Source: Pantoea sp. At-9b (GTDB lineage: Bacteria > Pseudomonadota > Gammaproteobacteria > Enterobacterales > Enterobacteriaceae). From it: DNA of 64,000 bases. Below are positions 5,639 to 12,178 of this stretch, in pieces. The notes under the pieces are model-generated. The model saw nothing but the letters and a program-made list of their open reading frames with translations. It had not been told where the DNA came from and made no database searches. The stretch's first letter is position 1; each line of letters opens with the position of its first letter. The DNA is taken from the NCBI RefSeq assembly GCF_000175935.2, contig NC_014837.1, forward strand, positions 2,356,001 to 2,420,000, read 5' to 3'. Made by a program: the position numbers and the translations under genes.

Positions 5639-6275
5639 AACCACCAGCTTTGAGGGTGGTATCTGTGAGCTGGCAAGCGTCGACATCGTCGAAGGTAAAA
5701 TCTGTAACCCGATGAGCGACTTTGTTAAACCGCCAGAGCCAATCACCGTTGGTGCCATGGCGATTCATCACATTACCAACGACATGGTCACCGACGCCCC
5801 GCCGATTGGCGATGTGATTGACCGTTACCTGGGCGCTGATGTTTATGTGGCGCACAACGCCGCTTTTGACCGCCCCAAGCTGCCACAAATCACGGCACCG
5901 TGGATCTGCACGCTGAAATTGGCACGCAAGCTGTACCCGGAGCTGGAAAGCCATACAAACCAGTACCTGCGCTATCACTTCATGCTTGATGTTGATGTGC
6001 CGGAAGGATTGCACGCCCACCGCGCATTGTACGACTGCTACGTGACGGCGGCGCTCCTGATTCGCCTGAACCGGGATGTGCAGCTGACAATTGCTCAGAT
6101 GCGCGATATTTCCTCACGCCCTTCCCTGCTGCACACCATGCGTTTTGGCAAGCACAAGGGCAAAACCTTCGAAGAGATTGCTGCCAGAGATCAGGGTTAT
6201 TTGCGCTGGGCGCTGGGAAATATGGACCTCGATGAGGATCAGAAATTCACCATGCAACATTACCTGGAGGGCTGA
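5607..6275 (+). CDS. ExoX-type 3'-5' exonuclease (DEDDh)
   Basis: 222 residues. The DnaQ-type exonuclease domain has ExoI VIDTETTS (Asp9, Glu11), ExoII AHNAAFDRP and ExoIII HRALYDCYVT, the metal-binding DEDDh set of exodeoxyribonuclease X. The last 60 residues (MRFGKHKGKTFEEIAARDQG, then YLRWALGNMD) form the small domain often fused to ExoX-like enzymes (DUF3820 type). It should degrade DNA 3' ends and feeds the adjacent recombination genes. AGGAG precedes the ATG. One base separates its stop from the following gene's start. Confidence 0.87.
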   Translation: MSTIIRVIDTETTSFEGGICELASVDIVEGKICNPMSDFVKPPEPITVGAMAIHHITNDMVTDAPPIGDVIDRYLGADVYVAHNAAFDRPKLPQITAPWICTLKLARKLYPELESHTNQYLRYHFMLDVDVPEGLHAHRALYDCYVTAALLIRLNRDVQLTIAQMRDISSRPSLLHTMRFGKHKGKTFEEIAARDQGYLRWALGNMDLDEDQKFTMQHYLEG

Positions 6276-6276
6276 T

Positions 6277-6942
6277 ATGGGCATTCCGGTCCTTATTCTG
6301 GGTGACTCAGGTTCTGGCAAGTCAGCCAGTTTAATGCACCTGAACCCGGATCACGGTTTTCTTGTTAACCCTGAAAACAAGCGACTTCCCTTCAAATCCA
6401 GTGGTTGGAAGCCTCGTGACTTCACAGCCAAAACCGGCAACGTCTTCTTTACCGATGTGCCGAACGACATCGTCACGATCATCAACTTCGCCCGGCGGGC
6501 CGGTAAGCGGTTCGTGGTGGTAGACGATTTTCAGTATGTGATGGGCAACCAGTTCATGCGACGCCGCAGTGAAAAGTCGTTCGAGAAGTTTACCGAGATC
6601 GGCGGCGGTGCCTGGGACGTGATCCGCGCAGCCCAAGCAGCGGAAGATGACCTGATTGTTTACTTCCTCGCGCATACCGAAGAGACACCCGCCGGCCGAA
6701 TCAAGATGAAGACCATCGGCAAGATGTTGGACGAGAAAATCACCGTTGAAGGCATGTTCAGTATCGCGCTGCGCACCGGTGTGACGGATGGCCGCTACTA
6801 CTTCACTACACAATCCGACGGCACCGACCCGGTGAAGTCGCCGATTGGCCTCTTTGAACAGTTCCAGATCGACAACGACCTGAACGCCGTCGATGCGGCG
6901 ATCCGGGATTATTACGAACTTAATGACGGAGTAACCGCATAA
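6277..6942 (+). CDS. RecA-like phage ATPase (Sak4-type recombination protein)
   Basis: 221 residues with Walker A GDSGSGKS (9-16) and Walker B RFVVVDDFQYV (78-88), then IVYFLAHTEET and DEKITVEGMFSIALRTG, a layout typical of the phage AAA_24/Sak4 group. Sak4 proteins are minimal RecA-like strand-annealing factors that depend on a partner SSB. The next gene, which it overlaps by one base (TAATG), ends in an SSB-type acidic tip, and an exonuclease precedes it. So the trio looks like a complete phage recombination module. The assignment within the ATPase class is inferred from context. Confidence 0.75.
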   Translation: MGIPVLILGDSGSGKSASLMHLNPDHGFLVNPENKRLPFKSSGWKPRDFTAKTGNVFFTDVPNDIVTIINFARRAGKRFVVVDDFQYVMGNQFMRRRSEKSFEKFTEIGGGAWDVIRAAQAAEDDLIVYFLAHTEETPAGRIKMKTIGKMLDEKITVEGMFSIALRTGVTDGRYYFTTQSDGTDPVKSPIGLFEQFQIDNDLNAVDAAIRDYYELNDGVTA

Positions 6943-7640
6943 TGCAACAACCAATTTTTACTTTCGATTCTGAGGCAGCAAAAGCATCCGGCTCAGGCGG
7001 TATATCAGAAGGCGGCGCTTACGCTGGCATAATTAAAACTGCTCTTTTCTCCAAATCGCAGGACCCAAATTCTCAATCTGAGTCGATGGAGTTTGCACTC
7101 GATTCTGATGCAGGCCTGGTCAACTATCTTCGCGTGTCATACATCGGGCGGGATGGTTCGGCGCTTAAAGGCGGCACCGCGATGATTAACGCCATCATGG
7201 GCCTTACGAAAGTAAAAGCGCTACACGCAACTGAAGTCGTCAATGATCAGAACGAAACAGAGCTTCATTGCCGTGAACTTGAAGGTAAGCCGGTTGGGTT
7301 TGTTCTTCAGAAAGTGCTTTACACCAAAAACAACGGCCAGGACGGTTATCGGTTTGAAATCCGCCAGGCATTCGGCGCTAACACCCGTAAGACATTCAAA
7401 GAGGCAGCCGAGAATCTGCCTGCCGAAGCGGTTGAAAAGTTGGTTGCATCCCTCACTGACCGCGATGAACGCCAGCAGCAGCCTCAGGGCACCATGAGTG
7501 GCATCGGCGGTAATCAGCAACGTTCCATGCTGGGCAGCCAGCAACAGACGCAGTCCCGACTGGCTCAGAACTCAGGTGGACGCAACAACCAGCAGACTCA
7601 AACTCAGCAACAGGACTGGGACGACGACATCCCATTCTGA
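6942..7640 (+). CDS. DUF669-like single-strand-DNA-binding protein with SSB tail
   Basis: 232 residues. The N-terminal 165 residues (FTFDSEAAKASGSGGISEGG at the start, a predicted beta-rich core) resemble the DUF669 family of phage proteins. Residues 170-222 are a disordered Gln/Asn/Gly-rich linker. The protein ends WDDDIPF, essentially the acidic tip by which bacterial SSB recruits RecO, ExoI, PriA and others. So it should act as the SSB of the phage recombination module beside the ATPase. A canonical SSB OB-fold signature is not evident by eye. Confidence 0.77.
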   Translation: MQQPIFTFDSEAAKASGSGGISEGGAYAGIIKTALFSKSQDPNSQSESMEFALDSDAGLVNYLRVSYIGRDGSALKGGTAMINAIMGLTKVKALHATEVVNDQNETELHCRELEGKPVGFVLQKVLYTKNNGQDGYRFEIRQAFGANTRKTFKEAAENLPAEAVEKLVASLTDRDERQQQPQGTMSGIGGNQQRSMLGSQQQTQSRLAQNSGGRNNQQTQTQQQDWDDDIPF

Positions 7641-7668
7641 GGTATGGATTTTGTCAACCGGTCATCAT

Positions 7669-7696
7669 AACCGCCTCGCCTGAGGCGGTTTTCTTT
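7669..7696 (+). terminator. Intrinsic terminator after the recombination module
   Basis: AACCGCCTC (7669-7677), loop GCCT, GAGGCGGTT (7682-7690) and a T-rich run TTCTTTT. It separates the SSB-like gene from the HD hydrolase gene. Confidence 0.8.
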
Positions 7697-7710
7697 TCTA
7701 AGGATTAACA

Positions 7711-8250
7711 ATGAGTCGTGACACCTGGATCATCACGCAGTCTGGCAAACACTTCGATTTCCTCAACCTGTCGCCAGATGCCATCAACATCGATGACATC
7801 GCCTGCGCGCTGTCGAACCTCTGCCGTTTCACCGGCCACGTTCAGGACTTCTACAGCGTGGCGCAGCACTCAGTACACGTCAGCTATCTGGTACCGACCG
7901 AGTTTGCGCTGGAGGCGCTGCTGCACGACGCGGCGGAGGCTTATTGCAACGACATCTCGGCACCGTTGAAACAGCTGTTGCCGGATTACCGCCGCGTTAT
8001 CCAGTCGGTTGAAGAGGTGATCGCCGGTAAGTTCGGGTTTCCGGCGGAAATGAGCGCCGCGGTTAAGCATGCTGATCTGGTGATGCTGGCGACCGAGCGC
8101 CGTGATCTATATCTGGATGACGGTACGGCGTGGCCGATTCTGGAGGGTATCGAACCGGCACCTTTTCTGCTCTCCCCGCTCAATCCCCGCCAGGCGCGTG
8201 TACTGTTTCTACAGCGCTTCAATGATTTGAAAGGTGGCGATTATGCCTGA
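7711..8250 (+). CDS. HD-domain phosphohydrolase, YfbR-like
   Basis: 179 residues. HD metal-site residues are His53 (AQHSVH), His72-Asp73 (ALLHDAAEAY) and a later KHADLVML aspartate. Host YfbR is a deoxyribonucleoside 5'-monophosphatase, and phage relatives are often found beside recombination and modification genes. A likely role is nucleotide-pool adjustment. AAGGATTAACA precedes the ATG. The stop overlaps the next gene, whose ATG begins five bases before the end of this one. Confidence 0.82.
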   Translation: MSRDTWIITQSGKHFDFLNLSPDAINIDDIACALSNLCRFTGHVQDFYSVAQHSVHVSYLVPTEFALEALLHDAAEAYCNDISAPLKQLLPDYRRVIQSVEEVIAGKFGFPAEMSAAVKHADLVMLATERRDLYLDDGTAWPILEGIEPAPFLLSPLNPRQARVLFLQRFNDLKGGDYA

Positions 8251-8461
8251 CAAATTTTCCTTCAATCTGGCAGTGCGCAAAATCGCGCGCGAGCGGAAAT
8301 GGACCATCAAGAAAACCGCCTGGTTCTGCGGTGTCTCGACCAGCACCCTACGCCAGTTGATGAACAGCAAACACACCTACATCAGCACGATCGAAAAGTA
8401 TGCTGCCAAGTTCAATATGTCCACCATCGGGTTTATCCAGAAGGGACAATGTGAATGGTAA
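8243..8461 (+). CDS. Small HTH DNA-binding protein
   Basis: 72 residues from the ATG at 8243 (AAGGTGG upstream). ERKWTIKKTAWFCGVSTSTL followed by RQLMNSKHTYISTIEKYA reads as a Cro/XRE-like helix-turn-helix that fills nearly the whole protein. Coupled to the HD gene by overlap. It may be an additional regulator of the early operon or of the cargo that follows. Specific family not identified. Confidence 0.68.
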   Translation: MPDKFSFNLAVRKIARERKWTIKKTAWFCGVSTSTLRQLMNSKHTYISTIEKYAAKFNMSTIGFIQKGQCEW

Positions 8462-8572
8462 ACACTAAACCATCAAAAAAACTCAAAGCTATTTAGGACA
8501 AAATTCTGTGAATTACGTAACTAAAAAGTAGTTCAATAACTATTGAACTTTCTATTTAAAACGAGGTTAGAG

Positions 8573-8848
8573 ATGGACGTAATTGTTAGCTACGATAAAG
8601 AAAGGGAGATCTCCTTTGCAGGAAAGCTAAATATCACTTCTGTTGTTAATGATAATGTTACCATGTTAATTTCTTTGTTTGAAATAACTATCCCTACTTC
8701 ACCAGGATTAATAGTCTTGTTTAATGAAGTTGAAAGCGGCGATAAAGTAAACCTATCTCTGGCTGACAATCCTTATGAGGAATTTATTTTAATTGCAGAA
8801 AATGACATTGCATTCATCTTCCAACGCCGAGTAATTAGCAAACTATAA
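8573..8848 (+). CDS. AT-rich orphan gene, predicted small beta-rich protein
   Basis: 91 residues from the ATG at 8573 (GAGGTTAGAG upstream). Alternating polar/hydrophobic strands (MDVIVSYDKEREISFAGKLN, VTMLISLFEITI, EEFILIAENDIAFIFQRRVI) suggest an all-beta fold. Much more AT-rich than its neighbours and not in overlap with them, so it is probably later cargo. A 9-bp inverted repeat at 8530-8549 (AGTTCAATA/TATTGAACT) just upstream could be a terminator of the preceding gene or an operator. Function unknown. Confidence 0.6.
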   Translation: MDVIVSYDKEREISFAGKLNITSVVNDNVTMLISLFEITIPTSPGLIVLFNEVESGDKVNLSLADNPYEEFILIAENDIAFIFQRRVISKL

Positions 8849-8941
8849 CTACATCCCGGCTTGTCTATAGCCGCTCGCGGAGCTGTTTAGGTTACACACC
8901 ACAGACTGGTTTGCGATATACTCCCCAAAGGAGATATCGCT

Positions 8942-9184
8942 ATGTCACACAACTTAGCAGCACGCAGCAGAGAAGAACGCGATAAGATAAACGTCGATTT
9001 GGCCGCATCTGCCGTCGCTTTCAAAGAGCGGCTTAACCAGCCGGTCATCCCGATGGAAGTGGAGATGCAGCAGCCAGCAGAACTTTACGAGTATTTTAAG
9101 GAGCGGTTGCAGCACTACAGGAATGTAGCGTTGCAGCTCCCACGCAGTACTGACCCCGTTTATCAGAAGGACGCTGACAAATGA
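8942..9184 (+). CDS. Conserved small phage protein, unknown
   Basis: 80 residues, mostly charged and helical (AARSREERDKINVDLAASAV, then YEYFKERLQHYRNVALQL). An excellent AAAGGAGAT ribosome site precedes the ATG. A TATACT at 8917-8922 with TTACAC 19 bp upstream could be a local promoter. Its stop overlaps the next ATG by four bases, so the pair is coupled. No family recognised. Confidence 0.68.
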   Translation: MSHNLAARSREERDKINVDLAASAVAFKERLNQPVIPMEVEMQQPAELYEYFKERLQHYRNVALQLPRSTDPVYQKDADK

Positions 9185-9411
9185 GCATAGTTTTTGTACC
9201 GCCCCTAATCGCATTGCTTCTAAGTAAAGAGACTGAGAAAGGAAGCCCGTTGACCGAGGATGAGGTAAATAGTATTAGAGATAACGCTACGGCTATCAAC
9301 GTTGATAGCGACATTGCCCTCGCGATGGCTGAGAGTCGTGGCTATCGTGACATTAGTCCAGATAATTGCTGGTCTGAATGGTCAGATTTTAGAAACGAAG
9401 GCTCAGACTAG
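9181..9411 (+). CDS. Small conserved phage protein, unknown
   Basis: 76 residues starting MSIVFVPPLIALLLSKETEK, then GSPLTEDEVNSIRDNATAIN and a C-terminal AMAESRGYRDISPDNCWSEW. I recall this combination (a PPL head, a PLTE..V..IRD motif and an RGY.DI.P.NCW tail) from phage and prophage proteins of unknown function. Coupled to the previous gene through ATGA. The hydrophobic head is short for a membrane span. Confidence 0.72.
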   Translation: MSIVFVPPLIALLLSKETEKGSPLTEDEVNSIRDNATAINVDSDIALAMAESRGYRDISPDNCWSEWSDFRNEGSD

Positions 9412-9460
9412 GTTGGCTTAAGATGGGAAAGCATAAGTTTTATCGAGAGGATTAATAGCA

Positions 9461-9964
9461 ATGAACTTCAATTTCATTCAGGAAGAATTAGGTGTTGAGC
9501 AAAATCTCCCTCACGATCTTGTAGAGTCATCAATGAAATATGTGATGGCTTTCTACTACTCGGAAGATAGATTTTTCAACCGTAATGTACAATTTAGACA
9601 GTCGGAAAACTACTCTTCCGACATATTACATTCATTAAAGAGCGATTGCGATGAACTCATCGAAAACACTTTCCTTTACTTCAAAAATAGATATTTACAA
9701 CCTGACGATGCAAACCATAGACTGTATGCATTAACGATGAGCCAAGATAAAGAAAACTCCCCTTTTAGAACACTATCAAGATATTTAACGCAATCGGAAA
9801 GCATAGAGGATAAATTGACCACATGCTTAATGATTTGCATTAGAGTAAGACACAACATATTTCACGCAAACAAGTATGAAGCTATGAACAATGAACCGGA
9901 AACCCAAAATGAATTAATAAAAAAATGTTACCTATTGCTTTCCTCTCTGTTAAGGTCAAGCTAA
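9461..9964 (+). CDS. Candidate HEPN-type ribonuclease / abortive infection protein
   Basis: 167 residues, predicted all alpha-helical and AT-rich. Near residue 143 it has CIRVRHNIFHANKYE. This contains R-x4-H (RHNIFH) in a setting like the RNxxFHGxK loop of HEPN ribonucleases (ApeA-like, RnlA-like and CRISPR-linked families). HEPN proteins cleave RNA and are frequent toxins and antiviral effectors. The preceding 140 residues give long helices (DLVESSMKYVMAFYYSEDR, ENTFLYFKNRYLQ), consistent with the fold. It sits in prophage cargo next to a membrane-anchored protein. Identity rests on motif and helical character, not on alignment. Confidence 0.55.
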   Translation: MNFNFIQEELGVEQNLPHDLVESSMKYVMAFYYSEDRFFNRNVQFRQSENYSSDILHSLKSDCDELIENTFLYFKNRYLQPDDANHRLYALTMSQDKENSPFRTLSRYLTQSESIEDKLTTCLMICIRVRHNIFHANKYEAMNNEPETQNELIKKCYLLLSSLLRSS

Positions 9965-10027
9965 AGTAGCTCATCAAAAAAATCATTCCACCCGCTCTTA
10001 TACATCAATTAGCAGAGGAGAAAAATA

Positions 10028-10513
10028 GTGAGCGAAATAGTTACTGGTATAGTTACAGGCATATTGACAACCGCCATTCTATTTCTCTTAAAGGTATTAT
10101 GGGACAAACATTTCAAACCTGAATTTCAAAGAGTAGTATATCGAGGCGCAGATTTAACGGGGAGTTGGATATCTGAACAAGCAAAAGCTACAGATGGCAC
10201 CTCTGAAATAATTATTGAAAAACCTGCAGTACTTTCAATTAATCAGAGTGCGCATTCGGTTAAAGGATTTTTGCACATAAACACCCCCAACAAGGAATTG
10301 GTAATTTATGAAGTAACAGGAGAGTATTCAGATGGATATCTTCAACTACTCTGTAAGTCCAAAAAACGAGGTTTTAATTCATATGGTTCGATACTTCTAA
10401 AGGTTGTAGCTTCAGGGCAGATGTTACATGGAATAATGGCTTTTAGAAGCTCAACTAAAGATGAAGTTGCACAATTAACTTTAGCGCTTCATTACGATAA
10501 AAACAAACCTTGA
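10028..10513 (+). CDS. Membrane-anchored beta-barrel-like protein, possible effector partner
   Basis: 161 residues. GTG start at 10028 (GAGGAG eight bases upstream). One N-terminal transmembrane helix (about residues 4-24, VTGIVTGILTTAILFLLKVL) is followed by a cytoplasmic domain of alternating beta strands that starts YRGADLTGSWIS. A TM helix plus small beta-barrel with a GxW entry motif recalls Cap15/STING-like membrane effectors of CBASS, though those usually have two spans and no cyclase is present here. It follows the HEPN candidate by 63 bp on the same strand, so the two may form one system. Confidence 0.5.
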   Translation: MSEIVTGIVTGILTTAILFLLKVLWDKHFKPEFQRVVYRGADLTGSWISEQAKATDGTSEIIIEKPAVLSINQSAHSVKGFLHINTPNKELVIYEVTGEYSDGYLQLLCKSKKRGFNSYGSILLKVVASGQMLHGIMAFRSSTKDEVAQLTLALHYDKNKP

Positions 10514-10520
10514 AAAAATA

Positions 10521-10557
10521 AAATAAGACACTGCATCTCAGGTGCAGCATCTTATTT
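10521..10557. terminator. Bidirectional stem-loop terminator
   Basis: AAATAAGA (10521-10528) pairs with TCTTATTT (10550-10557), with an inner CTGCA/TGCAG pairing. It lies between the convergent genes ending at 10513 and 10643 and has A- and T-rich flanks on both sides. Confidence 0.7.
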
Positions 10558-10642
10558 ATTAGTGAGGTTTTTTGTTTTATTCTGGTTAACTTTGCCACGA
10601 AAAACATCAAAAAATAATAAAGATTAAAACCGAAATGAAACA

Positions 10643-11251
10643 CTATTCTTGAACTCTCAAACCCAATTTTAGAGAAGCCATGACCTTATTGAAAACTGCC
10701 CCATCCTTTTCAGATGTTTGTTGGTAATTTAATCGATTTTCGCTCAAAGCATTACAATAGTAATATGCTATAGTGAAAGTGGCTATATAAGCGAGGATTG
10801 CTCCTGAAAACTCTATCAGCTCATTTCTTCTCCATGTTGTGAGCGGCTTCTCTTTATTTGTTATTTGGTCTAGCAAAAAAGAATATCTTTCATTTTGAAA
10901 AGCCTGCATTGCTAACAGGGTTTTAATATCAAGCCTCTGGTTTCTATTCAATTCAGAATAAACCTTTTCGAAAACCTTATCTGTTATGAATAGATCAAAA
11001 TTCTTTGCCAACCGAACTAACGACGGATCATTGACTATGCCTGAATTAAAAACATCATACGTATCAACCATGATCGCAATTGACCGACCTAGTTCATAGC
11101 TAATGTCTCTGAATTCTTCGAATAAATTTTCTTTTAAATTTTCTATTTCCCTCATCCTTTGTTTATTGAAATTTCGATTTGCTAACCACGCCCCTAGAAA
11201 TGCAGCTAAAAGTGTTACTACTGGCTGAAAATTGAAAGTTTGTTCGTGCAT
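10643..11251 (-). CDS. Two-span membrane protein, unknown
   Basis: 202 residues from the ATG at 11251 (AGGAAAAAT upstream). One N-terminal membrane helix (FQPVVTLLAAFLGAWLANR), a charged helical domain of about 120 residues (FNKQRMREIENLKENLFEEF onward), then a second hydrophobic segment (GAILAYIATFTIAYYYCNAL). AT-rich and on the strand opposite to all early genes, which marks it as an independently expressed moron, possibly active in the lysogen. No family recognised; topology would suit a superinfection-exclusion or membrane-damage effector. Confidence 0.6.
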   Translation of the reverse strand: MHEQTFNFQPVVTLLAAFLGAWLANRNFNKQRMREIENLKENLFEEFRDISYELGRSIAIMVDTYDVFNSGIVNDPSLVRLAKNFDLFITDKVFEKVYSELNRNQRLDIKTLLAMQAFQNERYSFLLDQITNKEKPLTTWRRNELIEFSGAILAYIATFTIAYYYCNALSENRLNYQQTSEKDGAVFNKVMASLKLGLRVQE

Positions 11252-11287
11252 ATTTTTCCTATCAACTTTTATTTTCAATACTCACGT

Positions 11288-12178
11288 ATGAGAGCATCAG
11301 AAATGAAAGATTCTATTCTAAACCCGTATAGTACTGCACTGGAAGCGCTACGCGCTAAGTCTACCCACAAACTCAAGCAGGTAGGCGATCAGTGGCGAAC
11401 GCCGGATCCGCTCTGGTGGGGTATCAACTCAATGTTCGGGCCGTTCGTGCTGGATTTGTTTGCCGACGCCAGCAATGCCAAATGCGATGCGTTTTACACC
11501 GCCGAGGATAACGCGCTGGTGCAGGACTGGTCACAGCGCTTGGCGGAATTGAACGGTGCGGCATACGCCAACCCACCCTACAGCCGCGCCAGCCAGTATG
11601 AGGGGCATTACATCACCGGCATGCGCCACATCATCGCCCACACACTGGCGATGCGCGAGGCTGGCGGTCGCTATGTATTTCTCATCAAAGCAGCAACCGG
11701 CGAGGTATGGTGGCCGGAAGATGCCGATCATATCGCCTTCATCCGCGGGCGAATAGGTTTTGATCTGCCCACCTGGTATCGGCCAGAACCGGGCCAGCCG
11801 GAAGAATCATCCGCCGGGTTCGGCGCGGCCGTCGCGGTATTCGATAAGACGTGGCGCGGTCCAAAGTTCGATTATGTCAGCCGTTACGAGCTGGAAAGAC
11901 GCGGATCATTGTTGATAGCGCACATCGAGCGGGCGGCAGCCCGGATGATTCCAGCAGCACAATCAATACCAGTGGTGCCGGAAACAGATAACAACGTCTG
12001 GCCTGCTGAAGTTCAGTTGCTGGCCGGGCAGTTACCTCAACTCGCCAGCCTGGACACTGACCACCAGCGGAAGGTGAAGCACCACATCAATCGCATGCTG
12101 CTGGAACGCCAGCCATCAGCCGAAATCATTGCCGCAGCACAATCACTTACAGCCACATTCGGAGATCACGCCCAATGA
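11288..12178 (+). CDS. Phage DNA N6-adenine methyltransferase (Dam type)
   Basis: About 296 residues. STHKLKQVGDQWRTPDPLWW, then PFVLDLFADA (AdoMet motif I region), then the catalytic NPPY (residues 95-98, AAYANPPYS) and later VFLIKAATGE. This is the phage Dam family (PF05869), which methylates adenine in DNA, commonly as anti-restriction. The ATG at 11288 and another at 11303 are both possible; neither has a strong Shine-Dalgarno. GC-rich again, unlike the cargo before it. It overlaps the C5 methyltransferase by four bases (ATGA). Confidence 0.87.
   Translation: MRASEMKDSILNPYSTALEALRAKSTHKLKQVGDQWRTPDPLWWGINSMFGPFVLDLFADASNAKCDAFYTAEDNALVQDWSQRLAELNGAAYANPPYSRASQYEGHYITGMRHIIAHTLAMREAGGRYVFLIKAATGEVWWPEDADHIAFIRGRIGFDLPTWYRPEPGQPEESSAGFGAAVAVFDKTWRGPKFDYVSRYELERRGSLLIAHIERAAARMIPAAQSIPVVPETDNNVWPAEVQLLAGQLPQLASLDTDHQRKVKHHINRMLLERQPSAEIIAAAQSLTATFGDHAQ

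Noticed and set aside
6331..6954. 207-codon minus-strand frame opposite the RecA-like ATPase
   Set aside because: It is a shadow of the ATPase gene. The plus-strand frame has Walker motifs, a ribosome site and overlaps with its neighbours.
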